A stretch of DNA of 64,000 bases from Lederbergia citrisecunda (GCF_018343695.1 NZ_JAGYPJ010000001.1:2715992-2779991); one strand, 5' to 3'; counted from the first letter of the stretch, positions 45,915 through 55,329 are shown. Numbers and translations: made by a program. The notes: a model not told the origin generated them from the letters alone.

Positions 45915-46955
45915 ATGGGAAGACAACAAATAAAAATTAGTAAGAAGAAAAGAAGTAGGAAAAGAATATTTTGGTTTCTCGTTTTTCCGATTCTGCTCAT
46001 CGCCTCATTAGGTATTAGTTATGGCGTACATTTGTACATTAAAGCAGAAAATATGATGGCGGAATCTTTCCATGACGATCGTGAAGGCAAGTCTGATTTA
46101 CGTGAGAAAAAGGTTGATCCTAAAATCGATAATGTTTCCATTCTCTTTATAGGGATTGACGAGAGTGAAAAACGCAGCCAAGGTGATAACACTCGCTCAG
46201 ATGCACTTTTGCTGGCAACTTTGAACGAAAAGGAAAAGTCAGTAAAGCTCCTTTCTATCCCTCGAGATACTTACGTATATATCGACGAAGTTGGGTATTC
46301 TACGAAAATCAATCACGCTCATAGATATGGTGGTCCTAAAGCGACAATTGAAACAGTGGAAAATCTTTTAGATATTCCAGTTGATTATTATGTCCGCGTT
46401 GATTTCGAAGCATTCATGGAGATTGTCAATGCTCTTGGTGGAATTGACGTGGATGTCCCATATGATTTTACTGAGCAAGATTCAAAGGATAAAGCAGGTG
46501 CCATTTCTTTAGAAGCGGGTATGCAAACCTTAGATGGAGAACAAGCCCTAGCATTAGCTAGAACAAGAAAAAAAGACAATGATATTGAACGTGGGAAACG
46601 ACAACAAGAGATTATGAAAGCGATCGTGAAAAAAGCGGCTTCTGGAACTTCTGTTATAAAATACGGACAGGTTATTGATGCAATTGGTTCGAATATGAAA
46701 ACGGATATGACCTTCGATGAAATTAAAGCCTTTATCGATTACGGCATCGCCAGTCACCTTACAATTGATACAATGACTATTGAAGGCTTTGACAGCTATA
46801 TCCCAAATAGCAAAGGAGTAAACGTTTATTATTGGCAATTAGATGAGGATGCACTCGCCCAGACGAAAGCTTCACTTAAACAGCATTTAGGTATTACCTC
46901 AACTTCTGTTACAAATAATGTAGCTAATCCTAGTACTACACAAGAACAAGAATAA
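45915..46955 (+). CDS. tagU: LytR-CpsA-Psr (LCP) family wall polymer ligase
   Basis: It transfers undecaprenyl-PP-linked teichoic acid or polysaccharide onto MurNAc of peptidoglycan outside the membrane. The 346-residue product has a basic N-terminus (KISKKKRSRKRIFW), one transmembrane helix (about 18-38) and the LCP catalytic domain (about 80-245). The domain shows ILFIGIDESEKRSQGDNTRSD, SIPRDTYVYIDEVGYSTKIN, HAHRYGGPKATIETVENLL, FEAFMEIVNALGGIDVDV and ALALARTRKKDNDIERGKRQ, including the conserved Arg and Asp residues that bind the pyrophosphate. It is divergent from the tarIJKL operon. TagT, TagU and TagV paralogs cannot be told apart here. Confidence 0.9.
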   Translation: MGRQQIKISKKKRSRKRIFWFLVFPILLIASLGISYGVHLYIKAENMMAESFHDDREGKSDLREKKVDPKIDNVSILFIGIDESEKRSQGDNTRSDALLLATLNEKEKSVKLLSIPRDTYVYIDEVGYSTKINHAHRYGGPKATIETVENLLDIPVDYYVRVDFEAFMEIVNALGGIDVDVPYDFTEQDSKDKAGAISLEAGMQTLDGEQALALARTRKKDNDIERGKRQQEIMKAIVKKAASGTSVIKYGQVIDAIGSNMKTDMTFDEIKAFIDYGIASHLTIDTMTIEGFDSYIPNSKGVNVYYWQLDEDALAQTKASLKQHLGITSTSVTNNVANPSTTQEQE

Positions 46956-46960
46956 TGACT

Positions 46961-46995
46961 AGTCTAGTCCTTAATTGGCTAGGCTTTTCTTATTT
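46961..46995 (+). terminator. Terminator of the LCP gene
   Basis: AGTCTAG (46961-46967) pairs with CTAGGCT (46979-46985), one G-U pair, followed by TTTCTTATTTT. It begins 6 nt past the stop codon. Confidence 0.7.
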
Positions 46996-47038
46996 TACTC
47001 TTTTCAAGGTCGGGGAAAAAGCAAAATGCAATGATAAA

Positions 47039-47062
47039 AACCTGTTTAGTGATAAACAGGTT
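47039..47062 (-). terminator. Terminator at the end of the amidase remnant
   Basis: AACCTGTTTA (47039-47048) and TAAACAGGTT (47053-47062) form a perfect 10-bp stem with a GTGA loop. The minus strand continues TTTTTATC. The stem abuts the stop codon of the decayed amidase gene, which explains a minus-strand terminator here. Confidence 0.75.
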
Positions 47063-47830
47063 AATGAAAATAGTTTTGTAAGCCCTGGACTATCAAGCCG
47101 GCTACTTGTTCTTGATATGTTGGCTCTGAATAACGTTTAAATCGTACTCATTCGAAATAAATCCCCATTCCAATTATATTAATTGGAAGGATTGTTTCTT
47201 AACACTTAATAATCTCCAAATTGGTCACCGTTGCCTTTCAATGGTGTTTGCCTATTTAACTGTACTTGATTCAGTTGGATGATAATAAAAGGCTTGGATG
47301 CCACTTGCGTTGGCATTTTTATTAGTATTATGATCATACTAATAAAAATACTTGATGGAGAAGCTTGGCTAAAATTGACACGATTATATAATCAAAAAAT
47401 CTGATCATCCGATCGTGTCATAATTACCTTTGCTCCAGCTCTATCTATTTTCTATTTTACCGTTTGAGCCATTCTGTCATATAGAACTTTTTCCAATATA
47501 CCATCGTATACTAATCGCTCATGGCCCATGTCCACCATGACCTGCATCCAGTATGATTGTTTTCCCACGAAGAGTACCTGCACTATTTACTATTTTTGTA
47601 GAATTAGAGTTGAAAGTTAGAACTTGCAAGCAGCCAGCGATCCCATGCATTATTTCCATCGTTCAAACGAATCCGCCTCTAATCTCCTTTCATCTCAATC
47701 AATAAACTCAACTATTGGATATTTAGTTCCAGAACAATATACATGAAATACCAACTTTCTTCAGTCTTTTTCATTATGCATTTGTATTTTTTTGGAACTT
47801 TATTAGAGGGATCAGCTATATTTCTACCTA
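47061..47830 (-). pseudogene. Decayed N-acetylmuramoyl-L-alanine amidase (SH3 + amidase_3)
   Basis: Minus-strand translation recovers pieces of an autolysin in the right order. A C-terminal SH3-like piece comes first (RRIRLNDGNNAWDRWLLASS, near 47650). The amidase_3 start GTLRGKTIILDAGHGGHGP follows (near 47540), containing the zinc-binding GHGG. After a stop, YDGILEKVLYDRMAQTVK comes next, ending at 47452. The enzyme's true C-terminus follows after a break, FKRYSEPTYQEQVAGLIVQG with LQNYF, stopping at 47061-47063. Several frameshifts and stops occur, and about 290 nt of unrelated hairpin-rich sequence (about 47160-47451) replaces the middle of the catalytic domain. The intact gene would have cut the glycan-peptide bond of peptidoglycan. 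Confidence 0.8.
47291..47349. repeat. Pair of adjacent hairpins inside the amidase remnant
   Basis: ATGCCA/TGGCAT (47298-47303 and 47311-47316) is directly followed by a 14-bp stem, ATTTTTATTAGTAT with ATACTAATAAAAAT (47315-47328 and 47336-47349). GACACGAT/ATCGTGTC (about 47378-47385 and 47411-47418) is a third inverted pair. The cluster lies in the segment that interrupts the amidase and may be a remnant of a small inserted element. Confidence 0.45.
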
Positions 47831-47879
47831 CATTTAGAAAAAAGCCTCCATTTTGGGCTTGGGAAGCGTCACTAAAAAA

Positions 47880-47916
47880 CAAGAGCATGGATTAAGTGCC
47901 TCCCCACTCTTGCTCA
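47880..47916 (-). terminator. Terminator of tagO
   Basis: On the minus strand CAAGAG pairs with CTCTTG around an inner GAGG/CC region, followed by six Ts. It begins a few nucleotides past the tagO stop. Confidence 0.75.
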
Positions 47917-47921
47917 TATAT

Positions 47922-48980
47922 TCAGCGATCATTATATCGACTTGGTGGTTTAGGTCTCATAAATTTTAATAATGGTTTATAATCTTTTCCAACTAAGCCC
48001 ATTACTTCTACAAATAATTCGATTGCAAAAAGTAACACTACGATAATGATCAACGATCCCCATACAGTTGCCATCGAGAACACGACAGCTGCAAGGCTAA
48101 ACATAGTTGCGATTGCATAAATAATAAGCACTGCTTGCTGATGTGAAAACCCTGAACTGAGCAAACGATGGTGTAAATGGGATTTATCCGGAGAAGAAAT
48201 CGGCTTGTTGTTAATGATTCTTCGGATAATCGCAAAGAATGTATCGGATATGGGAACCCCGAGAATAATAATTGGGATAACGAAAGAAAAGAATGTTACA
48301 TTTTTAAATCCAAGCAAAGAAAGTACCGCAATCATATAGCCGAGGAATAACGCTCCCGAGTCACCCATGAATATTTTTGCCGGATAAAAATTAAATAATA
48401 AAAATCCAAGTGTGCTTCCCAAAATAATGAGCGCTATCGATAATACGAAGATGTCTCCTTGGATAAAAGCCATAATGCTCAATGTTATGAGCGCTATCGC
48501 GGATACACCAGCTGCTAGACCATCTAAACCATCAATTAAATTAATGGCATTCGTAATTCCGATAATCCATAACAGCGTAATTGGAACGATAAAATATCCA
48601 AATTCCAATTTTCCACCAAAAGGAAGGTTTATGAATTCAAGATCAAACCCACCTCTAATCGCTACGATAGCAGCTAAAAACTGACCAATCAGCTTATAAC
48701 GTGGGGGTAGATTAAATTTATCATCTAGGATTCCGGTGATTATAATAATGGTACTTCCCGCGATTATTGGCCATAAATATTCACTATCTTGTCTAGAGAT
48801 GATTAAACCAATAATAAAGCTTAAGTAAATGGCCAATCCTCCAAGTCTTGGCATTACTTTGTTATGGACTTTTCTATGACTTGGTTTATCTGTTATTTTG
48901 TATCTCAATGCGAGCTTTTTTACAAGAGGTGTAATAATAATTGAGGCAACAAAACAAATTATTAAATACAGATATTCCAT
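47922..48980 (-). CDS. tagO: Undecaprenyl-phosphate GlcNAc-1-phosphate transferase
   Basis: The first committed step of wall teichoic acid synthesis: GlcNAc-1-P from UDP-GlcNAc to undecaprenyl phosphate. The ATG at 48980 follows AGGAGG and gives MEYLYLIICFVASIIITPLV (352 residues); the longer frame to 49034 lacks a ribosome binding site. There are about ten transmembrane helices and the WecA/MraY/TagO motifs DKPSHRKVHNKVMPRLGG, ITGILDDKFNLPPRYKLIGQ, ITNAINLIDGLDGLAAG, KIFMGDSGALFLGY and DKSHLHHRLLSSGFS. The same lipid carrier product could also start the ManNAcA polymer. Confidence 0.94.
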   Translation of the reverse strand: MEYLYLIICFVASIIITPLVKKLALRYKITDKPSHRKVHNKVMPRLGGLAIYLSFIIGLIISRQDSEYLWPIIAGSTIIIITGILDDKFNLPPRYKLIGQFLAAIVAIRGGFDLEFINLPFGGKLEFGYFIVPITLLWIIGITNAINLIDGLDGLAAGVSAIALITLSIMAFIQGDIFVLSIALIILGSTLGFLLFNFYPAKIFMGDSGALFLGYMIAVLSLLGFKNVTFFSFVIPIIILGVPISDTFFAIIRRIINNKPISSPDKSHLHHRLLSSGFSHQQAVLIIYAIATMFSLAAVVFSMATVWGSLIIIVVLLFAIELFVEVMGLVGKDYKPLLKFMRPKPPSRYNDR

Positions 48981-49040
48981 TTTGTCAACCTCCTTACTGT
49001 TAATATTCCGCAAATTGAAATGCCTAGTCGCCAATTTTTA

Positions 49041-49065
49041 TTACATTTATGTAAAATAATGTAAA
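49041..49065 (-). promoter_or_regulatory. PhoP-like TTTACA repeats upstream of tagO
   Basis: On the minus strand TTTACA-TTAT-TTTACA (49065 to 49050) and an overlapping palindrome TTACATTTATGTAA (49041-49054) lie 61-85 nt upstream of tagO. Direct repeats of TTHACA-type hexamers are the form recognised by PhoP, which controls teichoic acid genes in B. subtilis. The 4-nt spacing and only two repeats make this tentative. Confidence 0.3.
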
Positions 49066-49168
49066 TAATTGATTTATATTTTCCAACTCTAATAGTATCC
49101 GACTTAAAGCTAGTTTTCAACTTCTTTTAATCTTACAAGAAAGTATGATCAAAAAAGTTTTCACTTTT

Positions 49169-49891
49169 TTATTTTTTTGTTTCAATAATTTGTTTTACAA
49201 AAGCAGGAATGACCAACATTCTTTTCCATCTGGCAGGCTGAGTGATTAATCTGTATAGCCACTCAAGGTTAAGTTTTCGCCATAATAATGGTGCTCGTTT
49301 CACCTTTCCGGCAAGTATATCAAAACTTCCGCCAACACCCATGAAAATTCCTTTTGCAAATGTGTCAAAATTTTTCGCTATCCATTTTTCTTGCTTTGGA
49401 AAACCTAATGCAACAAATACAATATCTGAATTGGAATTTTTAACCATTTCACCTATAGAAGGATCGTGTTCGTTAAAGAATCCATGATGATATCCTCCGA
49501 TGACTAAATTTGGATATTCACTCTTAATATTTTGAACAGCTTGCTCGATTACTTTTTTCCCGGCCCCAAGAAAAAAAACATTTAATGCTTCTTCATTTGC
49601 TACATCAAGCAAGTCTTTCAGGACATCAAAACCGGCAACTCTTTCAGGCAGGGGTGTTTTTAAAAGCTTCGACCCCATAATTATTCCTGCTCCATCAGCA
49701 ATAATATGATCGGCACTTTGCAATGTATTCATATATTCCTGATCTTTCAAAGCATACATAACTATTTCAGGATTAGCTGTCACGATAAAAGTTTTTTTAT
49801 GGTGTTGTATTTTATGTTTTAAAGTATTTATCATGTCTTGTTTTGTTGTTTTATCAAAATCTAGACCAAGTATATTAACTTTATTTTTCAT
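49169..49891 (-). CDS. tagA: N-acetylmannosaminyltransferase (linkage unit, WecG/TagA/CpsF family)
   Basis: It adds ManNAc from UDP-ManNAc to GlcNAc-PP-undecaprenol, forming the disaccharide on which teichoic acid is built. The 240-residue protein has the GT26 signatures VTANPEIVMYALKD, ADHIIADGAGIIMGSKLL, LPERVAGFDVLKDLL, VFFLGAGKKVIEQAV, IVFVALGFPKQEKWIA and FMGVGGSFDILAGKVKRAP, then WLYRLITQPARWKRM at the membrane-binding C-terminus. The ribosome binding site is AGGAG, 8 nt before the ATG. It has its own extended -10 promoter and is separated from tagO by 188 nt. Confidence 0.94.
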   Translation of the reverse strand: MKNKVNILGLDFDKTTKQDMINTLKHKIQHHKKTFIVTANPEIVMYALKDQEYMNTLQSADHIIADGAGIIMGSKLLKTPLPERVAGFDVLKDLLDVANEEALNVFFLGAGKKVIEQAVQNIKSEYPNLVIGGYHHGFFNEHDPSIGEMVKNSNSDIVFVALGFPKQEKWIAKNFDTFAKGIFMGVGGSFDILAGKVKRAPLLWRKLNLEWLYRLITQPARWKRMLVIPAFVKQIIETKK

Positions 49892-49926
49892 AAATTGACT
49901 CCTATGTAAGGAACTTTGTTTGCTTC

Positions 49927-49935
49927 ATTATAGCA
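49927..49935 (-). promoter_or_regulatory. Extended -10 promoter for tagA
   Basis: On the minus strand TGCTATAAT lies 36 nt upstream of the ATG. There is no recognisable -35 at 17 nt, so it would act as a TGn-extended -10 promoter. Confidence 0.55.
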
Positions 49936-50115
49936 AAAATTAGAGCCAATTTCTTGTTATATTAAGCATTTCCAAAATCTGTGTGAACATATTTTTAAAA
50001 TCTAATGGACCAGAAAAAGCAGGAGGGCTAAAGAACCATCGATTTAGATAAAAAAGGGCATTATTTTTAAAATAATTACAATTATTTTTCGCTGATCCTA
50101 TTTTGAAAGGTGTCA

Positions 50116-50149
50116 AAAAACCGGCACTCACACAAGGAGGCCGGTTTTT
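50116..50149 (-). terminator. Bidirectional terminator after the subtilase gene
   Basis: AAAAACCGG (50116-50124) and CCGGTTTTT (50141-50149), extended by a C-G pair, form a GC-centred stem with A and T runs. It lies 60 nt past the stop of the minus-strand protease gene. Confidence 0.85.
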
Positions 50150-50209
50150 ATGTGGCTTAACCAATTAGACGTGGAAATCCACGCTTTCGTTACATCTTTT
50201 TACAAGTGA

Positions 50210-53200
50210 CTACTTTTTCTTGCTTTTCTTCTTAATCGTCACCTTTTCTTCCGTTACATTGCCACCGAGGTCTACTGCTTTGAAGATGAAGGTGTTGTCT
50301 CCGTCTATCAACTCGAGCTCAATTCCGTCAATCGTCTTTTTGAATTCATTCATGCTGTATGGCTCGGATAGTTCATTTTTGAATACTTCGTTGCCATCGA
50401 CGTAAAGACGGATTGCATCAAAATTGTCAGTGATGTCGGCTGAAACGGTGATGGTGTCTTCTTCAACGTTGTTTTTCGCTTTTACTTTTAGCTTTGGCTT
50501 TGTTGTATCAACGAAGAAGCGACGAGCGATGTCTGTTTCGTTGCCGGCGTTGTCGACAGCTTTAATTTTGGCTGTATAATAGCCGTCTTTTTTGTATTTG
50601 ATTGTGATGGCAAAATCGTATTGATCTTTTTCTGAATTATATGTGAGCTTTGCTTTTTTACCGTCAACAGTTACTTCTTTCACGCCTGATTTATCTTTAA
50701 CATAGCCTGAGAACTCGATGTCACTTGTTGAAGCAACGCCAAGGAATTCAGGAGTTAAAAGATGAAGATCAGGAACTGTTACATCTTTTCCTTCGCTTAC
50801 TGCTTTCTCTGTTTTGTTTCCAGCGTAGTCAACTGCTACAACCGTCAATGTTTGTTCAGGGCTTAAGCGTTTTGTGAACTGGTGCTCTGTTTCACCCTTT
50901 GTGTAGAGCTTATCAAGGACGGATTTACCGTCAATGAGGATATCCCAGTATGCAAGTCCGCTACCATTATCCTTAGCGTCGACCGTTACTTTTTGTGCGT
51001 CTGCATCGAAGCTCGCATTCACTTCTGGTGCAGTTACATCAAGTAGAACCGGTATATTGATCGATTGCCATTTCGCCCCTGGGAAGTCAATGACGGCTGT
51101 AGCTTGTAAATAGTATTGACCTTCAGGTGCTTGTTTTCCATTTATTTTTCCATCCCACAAACGAGATGCAGATAATGAATACATCGGTGCTCTGCCACCG
51201 TCGTAATAATTCTTCTTCACTTCTGATTCGGTTGCGAGTGTTCGAACGACTTTTTGATTAGCATCTAACACATTGAACTTCACTTCTTTTGCATTTCGAA
51301 AGAAGGACAAGATAATCAATGCATCGTCTTGTGTTCCATCTCCGTTTGGTGAAATGGCAATTTTCTTCGGATCGATATCTCCTGAGTTCAGATCTTCACC
51401 AAGAAATCCATACTTATCTTTACCCTGGGAAGTCACAACTCCTGTATAACCATAATAGGTGTCACCATCCCACATTGGCTTATCAAAAATCGGTGCCTTA
51501 TCCCATTCGCCTTTAAATCCTACGTAAGGGACTGTTAACTCTGGATTTTCGTCAGTTGGATCGGTTAACGTAACGAAGCCTTCTAACCAATATCCATTTG
51601 TAAAATAGTTGTTTAATGTCGCATTTATGGCACTTACATCCACTGTGACGGAAATATTCGCTTTCCCTTTTGCTGGAACTGTCACGGAACTTACTTCTTT
51701 TCCGTTTACGGTCGTTTTTGCGATTCCTTCAAGGTCTAATGCTCCGAATAAGTTCGGTGCCACTAAAAGGTCAGAACCGTTTTTAACGAATTGATCCGTT
51801 TGAACATTCGCTGTCACGTCATACGTAACATCTTCATCTGAGAAGTTTTCTGCAATTAATGCAAATGTAACAGTATTATCCGTTACTTGTTTTAATGCAA
51901 CTTTTGCTTCTTTCGTTAATGCTTCTGTCACCATGACTGGTGTAGAAAGTGCTGCATGGAGCTGCATTAATCCGGCACCTTGACGACGTGGCGAAACTTT
52001 TGCATCGTCGAAATCAACTGGCTTTGCTGTATTCATTAATAAATTTTTCGCTCTTAAAATTCTGTCAGCATTGTGAAGACCAAATTCTTCTTCCACACGC
52101 TGTAATATAAGGGCACCGCCACCTGAAACATGTGGTGCAGCCATTGATGTACCGCTCATTAACCCATATTTATTATCGTTTAATGTGGAAAGGATTTGTC
52201 CACCTGGTGCTGTAATTTCTGGTTTAAAATCAAGGTCTGGTGTAAGTCCCCATGATGAGAAATCACTCATTTGTCCAGCAGATGGATTATCAATTTTCGT
52301 TGTTTTCCCGTTAAATGTTATCTTTACAGCTTGTCCGCTTTTTAAAGCAGTGGCTAATTTGTCTCCGTCACTCTTTAACATGAATAACTGCGGAATATTG
52401 ATTGCATCATCTGTCGCCATGTTGACGATGCCATCCGCATTATTGTAAATGATGACACCTTCTACTCCAGCAGCTTGTGCATTCAATGCTTTATCTGCAA
52501 AAGCTAACACTCCACGTTGTACAAGCGCAAATTTTCCCTTTACATCTTTACCTTTATAATCTTCAGGTGCTCCTATACCTGCTTCTACCACTTCGAATGT
52601 ATTTTTTACAAAGTCATTCGGATGGGTTTTGCTTGCAGATAGGAATGCAGCGGAACCAAGGGCACCATTGATTGCATATTCAAGTTCATCAACTTCCATA
52701 TACGTATTTTCAAAAGATGCAACTTGCAGGGAGTCATACGATACCCCTGGTGCTCCGCTCACTCCGTAGTCTGGATTGGATGCAAGTGGATAATAGTAGC
52801 CATCTCCGAACATTGCAGAGTTTCCAGCAGAAATGGACATTAACACACCATTTTCAACCGCACGTTTAACCGCTTGTTGTTCGGGCGATTCAGGGTCCAC
52901 GAATCCTGCGGTCGACCCGAGGCTCATGTTCAATACATCGGCGCCAAGCTTAATAGCATCGTCAATTGCTTTAATGTAAATATCTCCATATGTTGATTGC
53001 ATTTCCGGGTCATTTCCGAATACTTTTAATGCAAGGAGTTGTGCTTCAGGAGCGATCCCTTGGATTCCACCATTTTCTTCGTCTCCATTCGCTCCAACTG
53101 TTCCGGCAACGTGCATCCCGTGCATGGAAGCCTCCGCATGGATTTCGCGAATTTCATTATTTTCATCCATATAGTTATATCCATATGGAACTTTTTCTGT

Positions 53201-53872
53201 GTAATATTTCCCAGGTAAACCGTTATCAGTAATTGCTTCGACTACATTCTGTTCTGTTAGTTTTGCTGTGCTAGAATCGGATAGGACCATGTCGTGATGG
53301 CTCGGATCGATTCCAGTATCAATGATCCCAACAACCATTCTTTCCCCTTTAAATCCGTAGTCACGCCAAGCTTTTTGTGCTTCTACTAATTCTTTACTAT
53401 ATTTCATTTCTGGTATTGCAATTGGTCGTTCGTATTCGTTTACGATATGAACTGATTTTACTTCTGGAATAGATTTAATAAGTTCGATGTCTTTATGCTT
53501 AATTTCAGCACTAAATCCATTTACTACTGTTGTAAAATCTTTTAAGTATTTTGCTTGTACTTTCTTTTCTTTTATTTTTTCTTTAACAGCCTTTTGATGA
53601 GCTTTTACGTTCTTTTCAAGCTGCTTCTTTTGCGCTTTGTCGAGCTTTTCAAATTTGACGCCCTTTTTCGTTGCTATTTCAATTGGAGCTTCTTCTTTTA
53701 ACTCAACAATGACTCTTTGCTCCTCATTCGGGTCTACTGTTTCCGTTACTACATCCGTTTTAGGTTGTATCTTCTTCTGTGCATTTTTCGGAAGGGTTTC
53801 CCCCATCGCAAATGATAGATTTCCGAATGTCAGAAGAAAGATGAACAGAAGAATTGCGCTTCGTTTGAACAT
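50210..53872 (-). CDS. Large secreted S8 serine protease (lactocepin/Vpr-like)
   Basis: The 1220-residue subtilase starts at an ATG 5 nt after GGGGGA. It has a signal peptide (1-22), an I9-type propeptide (about 50-145), and a catalytic domain with Asp185 (VVGIIDTGIDP), His251 (HGMHVAGTVG) and Ser576 (LMSGTSMAAPHVSGG). A PA insert occupies about 425-520 (FALVQRGVLAFADKALNAQ). Fn3-like domains follow, then FlgD-type ISPNGDGTQDDALI, and three Ig/Big-like repeats near the C-terminus (VDGKKAKLTY, FVDTTKP, DGNEVFKNEL). It ends in a Lys-rich tail without LPXTG. It degrades external proteins and may mature wall proteins. GC content and codon use look higher than in the polysaccharide block, more like core chromosome. 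Confidence 0.9.
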   Translation of the reverse strand: MFKRSAILLFIFLLTFGNLSFAMGETLPKNAQKKIQPKTDVVTETVDPNEEQRVIVELKEEAPIEIATKKGVKFEKLDKAQKKQLEKNVKAHQKAVKEKIKEKKVQAKYLKDFTTVVNGFSAEIKHKDIELIKSIPEVKSVHIVNEYERPIAIPEMKYSKELVEAQKAWRDYGFKGERMVVGIIDTGIDPSHHDMVLSDSSTAKLTEQNVVEAITDNGLPGKYYTEKVPYGYNYMDENNEIREIHAEASMHGMHVAGTVGANGDEENGGIQGIAPEAQLLALKVFGNDPEMQSTYGDIYIKAIDDAIKLGADVLNMSLGSTAGFVDPESPEQQAVKRAVENGVLMSISAGNSAMFGDGYYYPLASNPDYGVSGAPGVSYDSLQVASFENTYMEVDELEYAINGALGSAAFLSASKTHPNDFVKNTFEVVEAGIGAPEDYKGKDVKGKFALVQRGVLAFADKALNAQAAGVEGVIIYNNADGIVNMATDDAINIPQLFMLKSDGDKLATALKSGQAVKITFNGKTTKIDNPSAGQMSDFSSWGLTPDLDFKPEITAPGGQILSTLNDNKYGLMSGTSMAAPHVSGGGALILQRVEEEFGLHNADRILRAKNLLMNTAKPVDFDDAKVSPRRQGAGLMQLHAALSTPVMVTEALTKEAKVALKQVTDNTVTFALIAENFSDEDVTYDVTANVQTDQFVKNGSDLLVAPNLFGALDLEGIAKTTVNGKEVSSVTVPAKGKANISVTVDVSAINATLNNYFTNGYWLEGFVTLTDPTDENPELTVPYVGFKGEWDKAPIFDKPMWDGDTYYGYTGVVTSQGKDKYGFLGEDLNSGDIDPKKIAISPNGDGTQDDALIILSFFRNAKEVKFNVLDANQKVVRTLATESEVKKNYYDGGRAPMYSLSASRLWDGKINGKQAPEGQYYLQATAVIDFPGAKWQSINIPVLLDVTAPEVNASFDADAQKVTVDAKDNGSGLAYWDILIDGKSVLDKLYTKGETEHQFTKRLSPEQTLTVVAVDYAGNKTEKAVSEGKDVTVPDLHLLTPEFLGVASTSDIEFSGYVKDKSGVKEVTVDGKKAKLTYNSEKDQYDFAITIKYKKDGYYTAKIKAVDNAGNETDIARRFFVDTTKPKLKVKAKNNVEEDTITVSADITDNFDAIRLYVDGNEVFKNELSEPYSMNEFKKTIDGIELELIDGDNTFIFKAVDLGGNVTEEKVTIKKKSKKK

Positions 53873-54044
53873 AATTTTCCCCCATTCTAAGTTATAAAGT
53901 TTATCAAAATACTTCTGGAACCGAAATATTCTGATATTTTAATAGTAATAGGATGTAGAATGGGGGAACAGTCCTAAAAGTCATAGGTGAATTGTCATTG
54001 ATGAAAGGTTTTGAGAGAATCTTTGATAGAGTTGTTGTCAATTT

Positions 54045-54479
54045 TTATTTGGCCTTAAATAAATAAGCAAGACTTAACATTTTTTGCCCTCTTTGTATGC
54101 CGATGGATGAGAGAATTAAAGAACTAATTTCATATGTTAATGGCAGCGAATCTTTGTAATATGGCTCAATGGTAATGATCCAATTAATAAGATCGACTTG
54201 GATAGAAATTTGCCACGTCTTCACCTGTTCATGTACATTCATTTTTATGTACGTTTTCGCACTTAAAGGGGTTGATATAATAATATTTGATGTACTGGAT
54301 ACTTTAGATGTGTTTCTTTTTTTCGAGGTTTTTTCATGAGGTGTTTGTAAACTGTGGATAATAGGAAATGGTGTATGATTATTTTTTTCTGCAAGTTCCC
54401 CTTTGAAAACTAGTTCATATTGATTGACAGCCCTTCCTCCTACTGTCAAAATTCTCTCCAATTCTATTAAATACTTCAT
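54045..54479 (-). CDS. Uncharacterised 144-residue protein
   Basis: The ATG at 54479, 5 nt after GGAGGGAG, is better than the upstream frame start at 54530. The protein begins MKYLIELERILTVGGRAVNQ, has a hydrophilic centre (HEKTSKKRNTSKVSSTSN) and ends with a mixed region (QISIQVDLINWIITIEPYYK to QRGQKMLSLAYLFKAK). There is no signal peptide, membrane helix or catalytic motif. I do not recognise the family. Confidence 0.55.
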   Translation of the reverse strand: MKYLIELERILTVGGRAVNQYELVFKGELAEKNNHTPFPIIHSLQTPHEKTSKKRNTSKVSSTSNIIISTPLSAKTYIKMNVHEQVKTWQISIQVDLINWIITIEPYYKDSLPLTYEISSLILSSIGIQRGQKMLSLAYLFKAK

Positions 54480-54666
54480 AATACTCCCTCCATATAAAGT
54501 AATATTATCATTATAGTAAAAAATACCCATATATGCAAAACCAAGGGAAATAGTAACATTGGAATAAAGATACTTTCTTTTTAATAAAATGTAGACAATT
54601 CATGGCTTTTCTGCAGAAAAATGGGTTAATATAGAAATAGAGCGATGATAAGCAGGTGATTTCCTA

Positions 54667-55329
54667 TTGATCTATCAAACATCCATTTTTAAAGGTTTAT
54701 TTTTTTCTAATAGAACGTTATTTCAATTACATAAAGCTGAATCTATTTACGGGTTGAACAGTCGCTTGTTTTGGTTATTTTTTTTGAGTGCAATTGTTTT
54801 TTGTGTCTCTGGCTTGTTTGGGATTGGATCTTATGTATTTTCTCCTGAGTTGGCGCGATCTTCGAGTGTCCAATACGAAGCCGTGAAGAGTTATTTCATT
54901 ATTGGCCGGATATTCCTCGGTTTATTTTATGTGGGCTCTATCATTTATTTACTTGCACTTTTTTATTGGATTTTTTCCGATACATTTTATAAAAAATTTG
55001 TTGTAGTCCAAGCGATAAGTTTGCCTATTTTATTGGCCGAACAGATTACATATATCATTCTTACCGTCTATTTTAACTTACCTTGGTTTTCCTCCCCGCT
55101 TTCTTTAGGCGTGATCGCACAATACATAACGAAATTTGATTATATTATTTATTTATGCGGATCGATCTCTTTATTTAAAATTTGGGCTGTTGTCGTGCAA
55201 TATCGCGGTGTTCGTACACTGACATTGTTGTCGCGTGTGAAAAGTGTGTTACTCGTCATTTCTATTAACCTACTTTTTTGGTCATTGACCGCCGGTTTTG
55301 CTTTTGTCAATTTCAATACCTTTTTATGA
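54667..55329 (+). CDS. Multi-pass membrane protein (Yip1-like)
   Basis: The TTG start lies about 8 nt after AGGTGA. The 220-residue product has five hydrophobic segments (for example LFWLFFLSAIVFCVSGLFGI, FVVVQAISLPILLAEQITYI and SVLLVISINLLFWSLTAGF). The layout, with a polar N-terminus (FHSN-like FKGLFFSNRTLFQLH) followed by five helices, resembles Yip1-family proteins. It lies 13 nt upstream of a membrane-fusion-type protein and the two form an operon ending at the terminator near 56678, so it may be the membrane partner of that adaptor. Confidence 0.6.
   Translation: MIYQTSIFKGLFFSNRTLFQLHKAESIYGLNSRLFWLFFLSAIVFCVSGLFGIGSYVFSPELARSSSVQYEAVKSYFIIGRIFLGLFYVGSIIYLLALFYWIFSDTFYKKFVVVQAISLPILLAEQITYIILTVYFNLPWFSSPLSLGVIAQYITKFDYIIYLCGSISLFKIWAVVVQYRGVRTLTLLSRVKSVLLVISINLLFWSLTAGFAFVNFNTFL

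Noticed and set aside
46554-46838. Minus-strand frames inside the LCP ligase gene
   Set aside because: They are antisense shadows of a well-supported gene.
49940-50164. Minus-strand 74-codon frame
   Set aside because: It runs through the bidirectional terminator and has no ribosome binding site or protein-like pattern.
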